This document shows, piece by piece, positions 48,535 through 60,489 of a stretch of DNA of 64,000 bases. Origin of the DNA: Typhlomys cinereus (lineage: Eukaryota > Chordata > Mammalia > Rodentia > Platacanthomyidae); the NCBI GenBank assembly GCA_023101885.1, contig JALPQD010000415.1:262773-326772 (forward strand), written 5' to 3'. The notes beneath the pieces are model-generated. The model was not told the origin of the DNA and made no database searches. It saw nothing but the letters and a program-made list of their open reading frames with translations. The position numbers and the translations under genes are program-made. Position 1 is the stretch's first letter, and every line of letters starts with the position of its first letter.

Positions 48535-49235
48535 GGAACTTCAAATAAAAATTGCTTTTAGGTATTATGCTATTTGCTGTCTATGCCTAGTATCCACTGA
48601 GGTGTGTTTGCATGCAGGATAGATTTTCAGAACTGAAGACCTCATTTTCCTATTCATGGTCCTTTGCAATCTTGCAACTGAACTCTGGATAAAAAAGAAA
48701 GATACATGCTTCCTTAAGAATCTCATATGTTCTTCATTTAGTGTGTCATTGCTGGGTTTCTGTGAAGAGCTACAGCAGTGGCTTCATATGTGCCATGCTT
48801 TGGCACTGAAAGTTTTCCTAGTATGTCACAGCTTTTCTCTGCACACTTGATGATTATGTCATGTAAGCCACTGTAGTACTAAGATCAGAGTTGGTTTTGC
48901 TTTTCTGCCCTGGTCTGTGTCTAGGATTTGTATTTTCGACAATCTTGTTACCCCAAATGGACACAGTTTGTATGGGTCCAACCTAAATACATGCTCACAG
49001 TGCTATTTTCTCTTCTTATATTCTGTTAGTATAGAGAATTCCACTTTCATTTCTATCTGTCTTGGCAGCTTTCAGCTTCACCTCTGGTTACTGCCTTGGG
49101 TTTGCATTTCCTTTGCAGCTGTGGGACATGAAGATTGCCTGATCTTGCTCAGGAGCCATGTGAATGGCATGTTTCCAAGAGCAAGTAAATACATTTTTAG
49201 CACATCTCAAACACTTTTAGGTAAGAGCTTTAAAT
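48535..49235. other. Anonymous DNA
   Basis: No gene. A 126-codon plus-strand frame (48917-49297) runs into the L1 3' UTR and has no domain, so it is a chance frame. Confidence 0.5.
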
Positions 49236-49246
49236 ATATGTCTCAT

Positions 49247-49788
49247 CTCTATATCAATCACCTGGAACTAGGCCAGCCTAATCTCTCCCCATCCTGAAGC
49301 TCAGGGAAATTTGTGGAAGAGGGGGCGGTAAGATTATAAGAGCACAAGGATGGGAGGAACAATGATATGCAAGATACTCCACACAAGTTAGGGCCGAAGC
49401 AATCATAATTGGACTTTGCATGCCCTGTGCAATGTCCAACACACTATTGACCTCACAAAGTCTAGCATTTGCTAAAGGCACTAGGATCCTGGGAGGCAAG
49501 GGAGGGATTGACAGCCACAGTAGTGTTGCTAGGCTTAATGGGAACACAGGAAAGGGTTCTGGGAAATGCCACTAGGTCCTTGGACCTCATCGGAGAGGAG
49601 GACCCAGAGGAGAGTTTGGCATGCAAGTTAAAGGATGCTCCAGGGATGGGAGAGGGAGGCACTGGGGGATGGGGAGAGAAGGGGGAGGGGAGGGGGGCAC
49701 AGGGGATAGGGGTTTGGAGGGAGGGGAGGACCGGTGTACCTGTTAAGTTTGTATGAGTGGAAATAAAATAAAAAAATAATAAATAAAC
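49247..49788 (+). mobile_element. LINE-1 3' UTR insertion
   Basis: Plus-strand copy of the 3' UTR also present at 45800-46275 (minus): 'ctatatcaatcacctggaac' near 49250, 'gcaatcataattggactttg' near 49399, a G-rich tract at 49640-49735, 'tgttaagtttgtatgagtgg' at 49741-49760 and a short A-rich tail. An 11-bp target duplication, ATATGTCTCAT, lies at 49236-49246 and 49789-49799. Strongly 5'-truncated, about 540 bp. Confidence 0.9.
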
Positions 49789-49799
49789 ATATGTCTCAT

Positions 49800-51400
49800 G
49801 TGTTTACATATCACATGTATAGTACATAATATATGATAAATTGATCTCTATGCAATCACATTGCCTGGTATTGGTAGCCACTTACTTCCCAGTGACAGTG
49901 AATCTTACTCGTATATCACTCTCATCAGAAAGTACAGAAGAAAAAATAACCTTTTGGAACCTCTTTTTAAAAAGTGCTGTCTTTCAAATGCAGGATACAA
50001 AAAATAATTTTCCACCATCTACTCAGTATTGGTGGAATGTTTAAAAATATCTCCCCAGAACTATTATCTTGAGAACTTAGAAATTTGAGATCATCTTATC
50101 TTAATTCTGTGTGGGAGGATTGCTCTGACAAGCTTCATATTCTTATCCTCCATATAACTCACCTCTCAGCTTGTCAAGTCTCTGATGTGAGATCCAGTGT
50201 GAAACAGTCATATTGAAAGATTTACGCAAGGGGAAAAGTTGAAAGTAAGTGAAGATATGGCTCTCATTAACAGAAAGGGGAAAAAAAACTCTGTAATAGG
50301 AATGATGGGGCTGTCTGTATTGTGAAGAAAATTTAAAAATTCGCTTTTTCTAATTTAGGCAAGCCTTTCTTACATTTCTTGATAAACAGAAAGGAGAATT
50401 AAAACAGTGTTTTCCAATCCCATCTCAATTTTCCAGTGCTGTTTTGGACAGATTTTAGTAAATTTTTTTATCTCACAGTAACATGAGATGGAATGCTAAA
50501 TTTGTATGATGTAAATCCAACTGTGCTAAGGAGTTGTCAATGGTATCAACTCCTACAACAGGGCACTTGAGGTTTATGAAGCTCTGAGCTTTCCTTCATT
50601 CATCTTGCTAGCAAGTCACATGATTGCTGATGCATAAAAGAAGTTCTTGCAAATCTTTTCATTCCCTTTGAGAAGTGGGCACAGTTTTCCAACAAAAGAG
50701 GTACTTAACTTGACAAATGCATTCTCTTCCTATGCTCTGCCATGAATCATGAAAATCATTGACTAAGGAGAAGTATTCAATACTATTTTTGTAAGAAAAC
50801 TACAATTCTTTATCTATGGGTGTCCTATGAACTAGACCATCAATTTCTAGTACTTACTGGTAATTAATAAATAATGGCTATTACCAATATATTAATAATA
50901 GCTATTAACACTGCCAACAACTTCCTTATATATCTTCTCTAGCTATAAATCACCGTTTTATTCATACCTTTGCATCTCTTCATATCTTCTCACTTTCTTT
51001 TCTACTTGACAAGTTAATTCTCTTAAAAGCCAGAAAACCTCAATAGATGTTTAAGCTTTTAAAATACTTTTTTTTTTTTTACTGTGCAGTAATGAAGATT
51101 TGGAAATGTCTTCCTCTTTACCTCGATTTTTACTCCCATTTTTCTTTTCACTCCGTGACAACACATTGATCACACATCTATGAGGTCAAACATCAGCGCC
51201 TTAGACTAGTGTTTCACGACACTATAATGCCATAGTGGACCAAGAGTGAGGACACAATGGTGACAACAATCACAGTAATGGCATCAGTGAATCTCTTGCT
51301 CTTCTTGGAAACTGCACTCCTTTGAATCTATTCCATTTATTAAGAATAAGGGGACTAACTAATCATGTGTAATGAAGAAGCGTATCTCAAAAGAAGGTGT
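49800..51400. other. Anonymous AT-rich DNA
   Basis: No gene or repeat recognised, apart from a T run at 51068-51080. Confidence 0.5.
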
Positions 51401-51404
51401 AGGC

Positions 51405-51580
51405 CAAATGAGAGAGCTCGGTAAGTTACGGCCCAGCTGACAAACCTGAGTTCAAACTGGGGAACCTAAGGCAATGCTCAGAAGCCCGCATGGTGGAAGG
51501 AAGGTTACCTTCTTACCACCACTCTCGTACCATGTATGCATCATGGTGTCTCTCTTTCTCTCATAAATAAATCAAAAAAT
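51405..51580 (+). mobile_element. Old tRNA-derived SINE
   Basis: Decayed head ('gagagagctcggtaagttac'), B-box region 'aacctgagttcaaactgg', and tail 'tctctctttctctcataaat' then AAATAAATC. Related to B2/B3-type SINEs. Confidence 0.6.
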
Positions 51581-51584
51581 AAGA

Positions 51585-51995
51585 AGCTACATCCTAGAAT
51601 GTATTATCAGCTCAATACCTCTTTTATCATCACACAATCAAGATTTCTACATTTCAGAATAAAAGACTATGAATCAGAGTAGATATTCCCACCTTGGAAA
51701 AGTCCAGAAAGGACATTTTTGAAGCGTAAAAGTCTTCTCAGTCAAGTATCAAGAAATATGCTTTGACCAGGCTTTTACAAAGTTGATTTCTCCTTGTGGT
51801 CTAATAACTTGCCAAATGCCTTTTTTTCCCCAAATATAAGCTGTGGTCTGAGTTTCAGAAACTCAATTGGACATCTGAAACAACCTAGCATATTTCATTT
51901 CTTTCTCCGCCCCCAACAAAAATCTGATTTCTCGAAAATCACTTCCTTGCTGAGGTCTTGTCTTGTATGTCAAGTTTTTGCCTGAAGCCAATTTC
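51585..51995. other. Anonymous DNA
   Basis: Nothing recognised. Confidence 0.5.
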
Positions 51996-51999
51996 TATT

Positions 52000-52340
52000 G
52001 CCAGGTTACAAACCTCTAAAATAGTAGCTCTATTATGGAAACACTGACTCAACCTCAGCTCAGCGATGTGAATGGCACTGGTATAATACTCTGAGTGCAG
52101 CATCAGCCATTAGCTCAAATAGCTTGATTTCACCCCATTGTTGATCGCTCTCCTCTATACATTTGCTGTAATGCCTGTGGTGACTTTCAATGCTACTTAA
52201 CTACAGGCTGTCCTTCACGAAGTGTCAGGCACAGCAACATCCGGTGACATGCAGACATGTGCTAGTTAGCTCAGATTTGTCACTGAAATTTTTAACTTGA
52301 TACACTTAAGGATTTTATTTTCGATTAAAAATATACTCCT
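52000..52340. promoter_or_regulatory. Candidate conserved non-coding block
   Basis: Repeat-free and less AT-rich, with several retained CpGs (CAGCGATG, GATCGCTC, CACGAAG, CATCCGGTG). 'cattgttgatcgctc' is SOX-like and 'ttttcgattaaaaat' homeodomain-like. Conservation untested. Confidence 0.4.
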
Positions 52341-52476
52341 TTACCAAAAGGACACACACCCCTAAGCTGTGTTGTTAGGTGCAGCTGTGGATATAACTAG
52401 TTGCAGTGCATTGCCTTCAAGTAGGAAATTAATGGGAATGGATCAGATCTGAAGTGCTGTTTACAAAACACTGGCA

Positions 52477-52478
52477 GT

Positions 52479-52523
<45 letters not shown>

Positions 52524-52536
52524 GTGTGTGTGTGTA
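52477..52536. repeat. (GT)n microsatellite
   Basis: About 18 uninterrupted GT units, then an interruption (TTTT) and further GT units. Confidence 0.97.
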
Positions 52537-52539
52537 TGG

Positions 52540-53490
52540 TGGTTCCATGATGTTTTCCTTAATCGAGTTTCTAAATCTTGACTCTTTGGTGCCTCTGCAA
52601 ATGTGCACTGTTACAACTCAATCTTACATTTCAATATGACATATCTCATTCTAATCAGGTGAGATGATCAAAACTCAGACCCAGCCTACATTATCGATGT
52701 GGACAGAGCTATCTAGCTATGTGATGCAAGACCTTCTAAAGACTAATTCCTAGATCCTCCTAATAGGTAAGGAAATAATACTTTCTTTCTTCACGTTTGT
52801 CAAAAACTCAGAGGAAGAATGCTGAGAACAAGTAGAGAAAGATGCACAATATTCTGGTTCACGACACTGGAGCTAAATGAAGTCAAGTACATTCTAATAA
52901 GAGTTTTGATTTTCCTTCTCTGGTTTTACATACAAAGTGTTCTGATGGAAAATTTGATGTAAAAGACACGTGCTGGAGTTTTGGCAAAGAAAAGTCCAAC
53001 AGTGTGCACTAACAATATTAAAATCACTGCGGTAATTTCCAGCTGAAGCACTTGACAAAGAGCAAAATAAAGGAATCTAACAAATTTCTTTACTTCTTAT
53101 GAGTAACTAATCATTCTAACCCCACATACTAACATCTAAGTTGACATGTCAGCTAAAACTGGGTACCATTATAGTGTATATCCTATTATTATCTTTTTAA
53201 TAAAACATTTATGCTCTTACTTCATGTGTATATAAATTTTAATATAAAATTTTATGCTGTTACTTCAGGTATACCATCCTACTTGCTTAAGAACCATGAA
53301 CTCAAGTCATAAGGGAAAAGGAAAACTTGAAGCTGATCATATCTGTGAAATCATTTGTCTGAAGACTTCATTTAGGACCAGTCTTCAGTTATAATCCACA
53401 TTAATTTGAAATCCCTTTCACATTTAAAATACTAGGGCAATAAAGTACAAAATCATGTCCTCACACAAATATAGTTGAAGACCATGTCAG
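52540..53490. other. Anonymous AT-rich DNA
   Basis: No gene or repeat recognised. Confidence 0.5.
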
Positions 53491-53492
53491 TA

Positions 53493-53530
53493 AAGAGAGA
53501 GAGACAAAGAGAGTGAGAGCAAGAGCGAGC

Positions 53531-53572
<42 letters not shown>
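53493..53572. repeat. (GA)n microsatellite, interrupted
   Basis: GA repeats with GCGAGC and GACAGA interruptions, then about 14 pure units. Confidence 0.97.
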
Positions 53573-53574
<2 letters not shown>

Positions 53575-56300
53575 GCTAAAGGAATATGGCATAAGCTTCC
53601 ACTTGCTAGCATAGGTTGGAGATGGCAAAAGTAAGCCATAGGATAATGAACATGGAGATCTTATTAAGATGGGAATGACCTCCAGTCCAGAGATGAACTG
53701 TGTCTTAGTGCATGGCTACCTGGGGCTGAATTCTGCTAGCAATCTGAATTATCAGAAACTAGACAGAGCTTCCAGAGAGAACACTACTACCCTGTTGACA
53801 TTGTGGTTTCTGTCTCAGCAGTATCCTATGTGAACTGGCTGGATTTCTGCCCTGGAAGGTATTAAATGGGGGGTTGCTTTAAGACTCCAAAGGTGAAGTC
53901 ACTTGTTAAGTTAATGGAAAAATATAGTATGTCCCCTTACAGTTTTAGGTGATCCCACCACTGGTCTTCAGTGACTTCAATGTTGTTATTGGACACAACC
54001 AGCGGGCCCTGCTACATGAAATGTGCACTAACTGAAACTATACTGGAACAGAAGGTAGTTACTGCCAGAACACTGAGAAATCTAGGAGAGAGACTTGATA
54101 TGGTATTTCTTATTCCTTTTATCTCCCTTATTGCATCCTTGGGAAGGCAATGAGAGAAGTTGATTATGATATTGGTAACTGGAAGTGGCAGTTTAAGAAA
54201 ATATTTTGACCTGCACCAAATCACAATCAGTAGAATATGCTAAATGCTGAGATCTTGAAAAGAAACATAACAAACTAATTTGACAGGCAAGTAATCAACT
54301 TGGGAAAAATAGAATCTTTACGTTATGTGCACGGATATTTTGAACCAAAAGGAAAAGAGAAAACCAAAAATTGTAGGAGTAGAATAGGTTTGTTTTTAAT
54401 CATTGTTCTTTGAGAGAAATGAAATAATATTAAACTGAAAGTTTAACTACTGTGAACTAATTTCCTGAACATAACTCAATCACACAAATTTGCAGCAGGC
54501 ATTTTGGAGTACTGCTTTTTTTTTTTTAATCAACTGGGAAGGTTATACTTTTTAAGTAAATCTAACATGCCTTAGGAACATACAAAACTTGCATAAGTGT
54601 ACTTACTTATTGATTAAAGATCATAAAAAATGGTCAACTAAATCAATTCTCTGTTTTTTGATAAAAATATATTCTCAATTTCTACTGGTATTTTTTGCCT
54701 AATGAAATAATCAGGAGCAGTTTGAAAGGATTCTACATCTCCGATAATCAACCACTTCTCCAATTTCATCTTTTTTGTGTATTAAATACAGAATATTTAA
54801 TCTTGAATGAAATCTACTTTAAAAGATCTGTTTCTATTAGCTATTATTATCAATACCAATTTTGTTTCATACTCACAATATATGAAAGAAGAAATTTAAT
54901 TTATGTCTTATGTTTAACAGAGCAACTAGTTTCAATATAATCTTAGATTAAAAATTGACATTTGCTCTTTTGGTATTTTTTTCTCAAACTCAAAACCTGA
55001 CTCAGGTTTCCCTTGTCATTGACGTGTGATAGACAATATTTGAGATAACACAGGCCACATAGTAGACCAAAGTTAGTGGCAGCATGTAATCAAGTGTGGA
55101 AAACTTACATTGACCTTCATATAATGATTTTTTTCATAAATTGAATTCTTAATACTTTCCAAAATAGCCATCCAATGATATAGCACAGGCTAGCTTAAGG
55201 TTAAGCACTCATGATACTGTGAAAGATGTTTCATTTGCATGATTAAAAAGAAAATCTTCCTAGGTGAAATTTGGGAGCCAATGATCATAACATGTGTTCA
55301 TATGAACTAGTTAATAATATCCTGCTTCTCAATGATCACAACATTGACACATTAACCAAACTAGATAAACATGAAGAGCTGGGATTACTATGAAGATAAT
55401 TTTTTCCATAGCATAGAAAATCTTTTGAACTATATATAATCCTTTTATCCCCACAGTGTGAAAACCACAAAACTTTCACATTTTTAGCAATTCCAATTTT
55501 TGAGGTATAGTTTCATTTATGAGTCAAAATGTGTTTGTTTGCTATTTTGCCTTCTTATATACACAAACTCTAAAATGACTTACTTCATAGATAGCACTTA
55601 CAATGTTGTAAGTGCCTTTTTTCCTTTGAAGATGTCCTTTCTCCAGCTTAGGCATCTGACATCTTAATGGTCTTACTCCCTCTTTGGGAATTTTTTTCAT
55701 CTCCTTTCTTTGGGCTGGGTGAGGGTATGTGACAAGGCAGTTGAGTTCTGCTTCTTTGGAATTAGTCATGGTGGGCACTGAAATCGCCTTCTGTGATCAA
55801 ACATATATTTGGGTCACACTTCTATGACCTTGTACAAACTTCTTAAATATTTATTTTCTGCCATATTGTCTGCTTCATCTTTCACAAGATAGTAACCTTT
55901 TCTGACTGTTTGCATTGTTATCTATGGAAATTAATTGCTGTGAAGTATTTGAAAAAGTAATTGACATAAAACACCTGCAAAGACTTTCAGAAACATGAAA
56001 ATTAATATTACAAAGTATTACTCTTTCTTACTCCTTCCAACTTCATCGTGCTTGCCCTTGAAGGTGTATCTCATTGCTTGTGTCATCCAAAGAAGCTGAA
56101 ACCTAACATGCTAAGGCAAAATTTAAACTGCTAAGAATTTAATTGGAATCTGCAAAAACAGAATGGGGATGTGTTCTGTTGTCTTATGTTTGCTTCACTC
56201 CAGGGAGCTGAGAAGAGATAAATAAAATGGTTGCATAGTCACAAGATTCACTTGCTGCAAACAGCCTCTGGAGAAACCCTATCTGGATGCCAAATATAGA
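53575..56300. other. Anonymous non-coding DNA
   Basis: No gene. 53750-53900 is less AT-rich and could be an old LTR that I cannot place. A hairpin-forming inverted repeat lies at 55594-55615. Confidence 0.45.
55594..55615. repeat. Perfect 10-bp inverted repeat with 2-nt loop
   Basis: Arms GCACTTACAA (55594-55603) and TTGTAAGTGC (55606-55615) with TG between. A run of six T follows within two bases. The loop is too short for a typical pre-miRNA. Confidence 0.95.
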
Positions 56301-56309
56301 GGAAGAAAG

Positions 56310-56800
56310 AATGGAAAGATGCTTGCTTCAGTCTCAACCACTTTGGCAATCAGTATGGTGACTCCTAAAAAAGTTAAGGATTGAAATGCCATATGACTCT
56401 TCTGTACCACTACTGGGAATAATCCCCCCAAATGCAGCAATCCCTACAGTGACATGAGCACAACCATGTTCATTGCAGCATATTTACAATAGCAAAGTCA
56501 TGGGGTCAATCCAAATGCCCAACAGTTGAGGAATGGATAAGGAAAATGTGGTACATTTATATGATGGAATACTACTCAGCTATCAAAAAAGATGAATTAA
56601 TGAAATTTGCCAGGAAATGGATGGAATTAAAAAATAATTATATTAAGTTAAGTATCCCAGAGAGTTAGACATCGCATATACTTCCTAACAAGTGGATCCT
56701 AGTTCCAAACTCACTTAATGACGTATTCCAAGGTAAATATCTGTAATTTCCACTGTAATTGAAAAGGATTACAAACAGGAGGGAAGGGGAATGAGGACCT
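56310..56800 (+). mobile_element. LINE-1 late ORF2 and start of 3' UTR
   Basis: 'ggcaatcagtatggtgactc', 'tactgggaataatcccccca', 'gcagcatatttacaatagca', 'caacagttgaggaatggat' and the YYSAIKKDE-like peptide (near 56570-56595) identify the end of L1 ORF2. It is broken by mutations (for example an early stop in the region 'aattaaaaaataattat'). A patch of 3' UTR follows. 5'-truncated. Confidence 0.85.
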
Positions 56801-56930
56801 CAGTCTCATGTTTCTTATTAGACATCTACTTAGCTTCTCTGTTGTTGCCTAGACCTATGGATTATGTCACATGATGTAGACTGAATCCCAAATTGGAAGA
56901 AATTTTAACCCATGCAAAGAACAATTAAAA
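56801..56930. other. Anonymous DNA between L1 and ID
   Basis: Possibly the end of the L1 3' UTR; not assignable. Confidence 0.35.
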
Positions 56931-56934
56931 TGGA

Positions 56935-57013
56935 GTAAGATAAGCTCAGTAGCTGAGTGCTTGCTCTGGACTTCAATGCCTGGAGCCAAAAGAAAACAAA
57001 CAAAAAAAAAATG
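56935..57013 (+). mobile_element. ID-like SINE
   Basis: 'aagctcagtagctgagtgct' and 'tgctctggacttcaatgcct' followed by 'ggagcc' and an A-rich tail (to 57013) match a diverged BC1/ID element, about 75 bp. Confidence 0.6.
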
Positions 57014-57355
57014 AATGTGTAATTCTGGGATCAGGCAAGCCTGATATGTGTGTAACAACATTTCTTCTCAGAAACAAACACAGTAACTCACCAATCAAAA
57101 AAAAGTGATAAAATCTGAAAAGTCATAATAAAACATACCTATAGATAACATTTTCCTAAAAACTAACAACACAATTCAACAAGCAAAAAAGGAAGGATGA
57201 AAAAATCTGAGAAGCCATAACTAAATAACTACATTGATAACATTTTCCCTTTGAAATTATATACAAATAAATGAGACACCATTATAAATATGTTGTAGAT
57301 TGGCTCACTTTGTTGTAAATACAGAAATGCATTACTTTGTTTAATTACTTTTGCA
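57014..57355. other. Anonymous AT-rich DNA with an internal near-repeat
   Basis: Two similar passages, 'aaaatctgaaaagtcataa' near 57111 and 'aaaaatctgagaagccataa' near 57201, each followed by 'aacattttcc' about 35-45 bp later, suggest a local duplication with a period of about 90 bp. Confidence 0.5.
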
Positions 57356-57359
57356 ATGC

Positions 57360-57570
57360 TATCACTTAATGGCCACCGATTTATTTTTGTTATTGCTGAA
57401 TCAGCCTAAGATCAGAGAAGAGGTTCACATTGTTGGCATTCTTCAAACTATAGCTGTCAATCCACTGTTGTTTTCTTCAAGCTGCCTGGCATGCTATCTC
57501 AGTCATTATTTGCCTTCCTAAACTAAGTTCCACACTTTGGGCAAATTCATCACACCTTTTTTTGTTCCAT
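57360..57570. promoter_or_regulatory. Candidate conserved block with Maf-type half palindrome
   Basis: Repeat-free, with TGCTGAATCAGC at 57394-57405 (close to the Maf recognition element TGCTGAGTCAGCA) and GCTGTCAATCCAC, a PBX/MEIS-like word, near 57452. Conservation untested. Confidence 0.35.
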
Positions 57571-60280
57571 ATAAACCTTATTAACTTTTTCATACTACAT
57601 ATGTGCATAAAAATATTCCCTTCATAACAATTACAAGGTCATCAAGTCTAAGCATCCCCATGTATGAAGCACCAGATTTCTCCTCCCCTATGAGAAAAGT
57701 CTTGGGCTCAGTTGTCTGAGTTGATTAGACTGAATTGATTTAAAGTGGCAGAAAAATATTCACCTCAAGCTTTTCTACAATTCCATCAGGTCTTCATCAT
57801 TCTCTCTCTTTAGTTCAATCAACCTTTGTCCAATGGGTTTAATGTGAATCACATATATTATGTTCACTTTTCTATTAGCAAAGTTAAAAAGTTTTGAAAG
57901 TGAATACTATTTCAATAATGTCTTATGTAGCCCAACCCATGTATTCAGAATACTAATATCACAGTATGCATCAGAGTAAAGGTAGCATTTTACTATTGTT
58001 TTAATTTTACTTTTTCAAAAACTTTTTCAAAAGTTTTCCCACATTTAATTATTACAGTATTTCTAAGTTTGCCATAAATATCTGATGAAGTTATTTGTAT
58101 TGATATGAAAAAATACCGTGACCTAGGCAGATTAAGAGAGAAAATATAATATGTATGGACAATTGTTAGAGGGGATTATTATTTCGGTGATAATTGCAAA
58201 TCAAAAGGCATGGTGGTTGAAATAGGAGTCTGATGTAGGTCATTGAAGCCATTAGAAGGCATGCATAAATAAATAAATTCATACATAAATAAAGAAACAA
58301 ATTGATAAAGATTCTATGTCAAAACATTCTGTAAATAAGAAGGCACACAACTATAAACAAATTGTGATTTTTCATACTTTTGTGTTGCTTTCCATATAAT
58401 GCCTGAAATTTTGGGTTTTGGTTCCAGTAGTGTGTCAATAGCTCACAATGACTTTCAAAACAACATCATTCATAATTTAGAATTTGAAGTCCAGTTACTT
58501 ACAAAAGCAGTAGGATTATTTTTCTTAAATATATTAAGATCAAGATTGGTATCCCCATGTCTTATTAGATATATCGGAGATTTTTAAGTTTAACTAAATA
58601 ATTGCTGTCAAAATGCTTTTATGTGTTGCCAAGAATTTTGATCCTAGAGAGAAAGAAAGAAAGACAAGAGGAAAGCGCAGTAAGTATATTTTAAAAAACT
58701 GAAATTATTAGAACTTCAAGAATAAGCTGTGCCAACAATAACACCGATTATAAACAAAATTGCTAGAATTCTATATCTACTTTAGTATTGTGGTAAAATT
58801 GGCTGTTACTGATGGCTTGGCATAATTACACATTTGAATGCCTTAAATGTCAAGAAAAACTGAGAATATTAAGACTTATCTCATCTGTAAGCCTCATTCT
58901 ATATGCCTATCTATTTCTCCTTTAGATACAAACAGAAACAAGTGCAGATTTCCATCAGAATATAATAGGATTTCCATTCTGCCAGGGTGTAAATGTTTAT
59001 TTCTCTTAATAAAAATGCACAGATTTATTTACTTAAGCCTGAAATATGTATGTAATATCAATCACACACATGTGTGTATATATATATACAATCCTTTTAT
59101 TTATATACCCACACCTATGCAAAGACATGCATGCATTCATATATGCATATGTGCAAATGCATATATGCATAAATTTAAACTGAGGAAGTTTAGACAATTC
59201 ACTTCACTACATTCAAAGCATGGATTGAGTTGCTCTACCAGCACAATGACACTGACTGCAGGTAAGAGCAGGTTCTTGTTCTTGACTAAAATTCTACCAA
59301 GAAGGGTTTTGCATATATCAGTCAATTTCTAGTTTTTCTGCTACATTTAAAGAGCAATATGTGACAATTTTTTAAAAAGTAGGTTAATGCTTTTGGAGAA
59401 ATTAATTATTTTAACTCACTCCAAAACATCATTGCCATCCATAATATTGCATATTTGAAAACAATAATCCTTCGGTTTTTATTTTCTCCTTGGTTATGTT
59501 CTGGAAATTAAGACTTAGTAGTGTTTTCATACATACTCAAAAACTAACTTTTTCCATTCATGACAATTTCATTTGTAGATTTCTGCTTGTTACTATTTCT
59601 CAGTTCAAACGTTGGATGTTGGAGGTTGGGCAAAGTCTACCTTAGTTTTTGTTTACTTGTACTTCTTCAGTTACAACTGAAGAAGAAAATAGAAAAAGCT
59701 GGGACTCCCAAGATTAAATAAAGTTTAAAAGTATAAAGAGAAAAAAGAGAAACAAATAAGATCCATAATTTTGACATTTTTAAATTTTTAAAAATACTTC
59801 TTAGGTATATTTTTTAATGATAGCACAATATGGCACTTCAATCTATGGCATTAGATTCCTAAAGTCAAACTAGCAGTCAATAAATATCATGAACTACCAC
59901 CAACTTGAATCTGATTACTCAGTGGTTATAGAGCTGAGATTCAAAGCCTCTGAAAAGAATCCTAAGCTTGTGACATTTACAAAGCTGTTTCTAAAGACAA
60001 AACAGGTATGAAAGGTCATGACAGACTAAGGCTTTGGGGGCAAAGGGAGGGAGGTATTCATCCACGGGAAGATTAAAGGATTCTAAGTTGTAGAAAAGAA
60101 AGTTTATAATTTTTTCAACACAAGAGGAAACATGTTTTAGATACATGTATGTGTCCTGAATCCTCGGACTAAAAACTGTAATAGTAAATGGGTTTTCTTG
60201 AAATTCAGTGTAGTAGAACTTCCTTTTACGTAACCTGTGAATTTCATAACAAGAAAAGTTTTAAAAAGATTATATATGTG
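57571..60280. other. Anonymous AT-rich DNA
   Basis: No gene. AAATA-type runs at 58268-58296 and an ATGCAT-rich patch at 59125-59170 are simple-sequence. The 161-codon frame at 58847-59332 runs through low-complexity sequence and has no domain. Confidence 0.45.
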
Positions 60281-60282
60281 TA

Positions 60283-60486
60283 GGAATAAGAAAAAAGAAA
60301 GGGGAGAAGTTGGGAAGGGATGGAAGGAGAGTGTGGGAATGCGAAGAAAAGGGGAGAAGAGAGAAGGGAAGGGAAGGAAGGGACATGGAAGTGAACAGGA
60401 GGGAAGGAGAAGGGAGGGAAAAGGAGGGGAAGGTAGGAAAGGAGGAGGGAAGGAAGCGAGGGGAGGGGAAGAAAGAAGAGCTAAAG
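60283..60486. repeat. Long polypurine tract
   Basis: About 200 bp almost entirely A and G on the plus strand, in GGGAAGG/GGAGGG repeats. Produces spurious Gly/Lys/Glu-rich frames. Confidence 0.93.
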
Positions 60487-60489
60487 AAG

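Noticed and set aside
48917..49297. 126-codon plus-strand open frame
   Set aside because: Its end lies in the L1 3' UTR at 49247 and its start in anonymous DNA, so it is a chance frame.
52245..52265. p53-like pair of CATG words
   Set aside because: The flanking purine/pyrimidine pattern fails in one half-site.
53750..53960. Possible MaLR-type LTR
   Set aside because: Only loose resemblance to an LTR 3' region; no terminal TG/CA or duplication could be placed.
58847..59332. 161-codon plus-strand open frame
   Set aside because: Crosses ATGCAT/TA-rich low-complexity sequence. The His/Tyr/Ile-rich product has no family signature.
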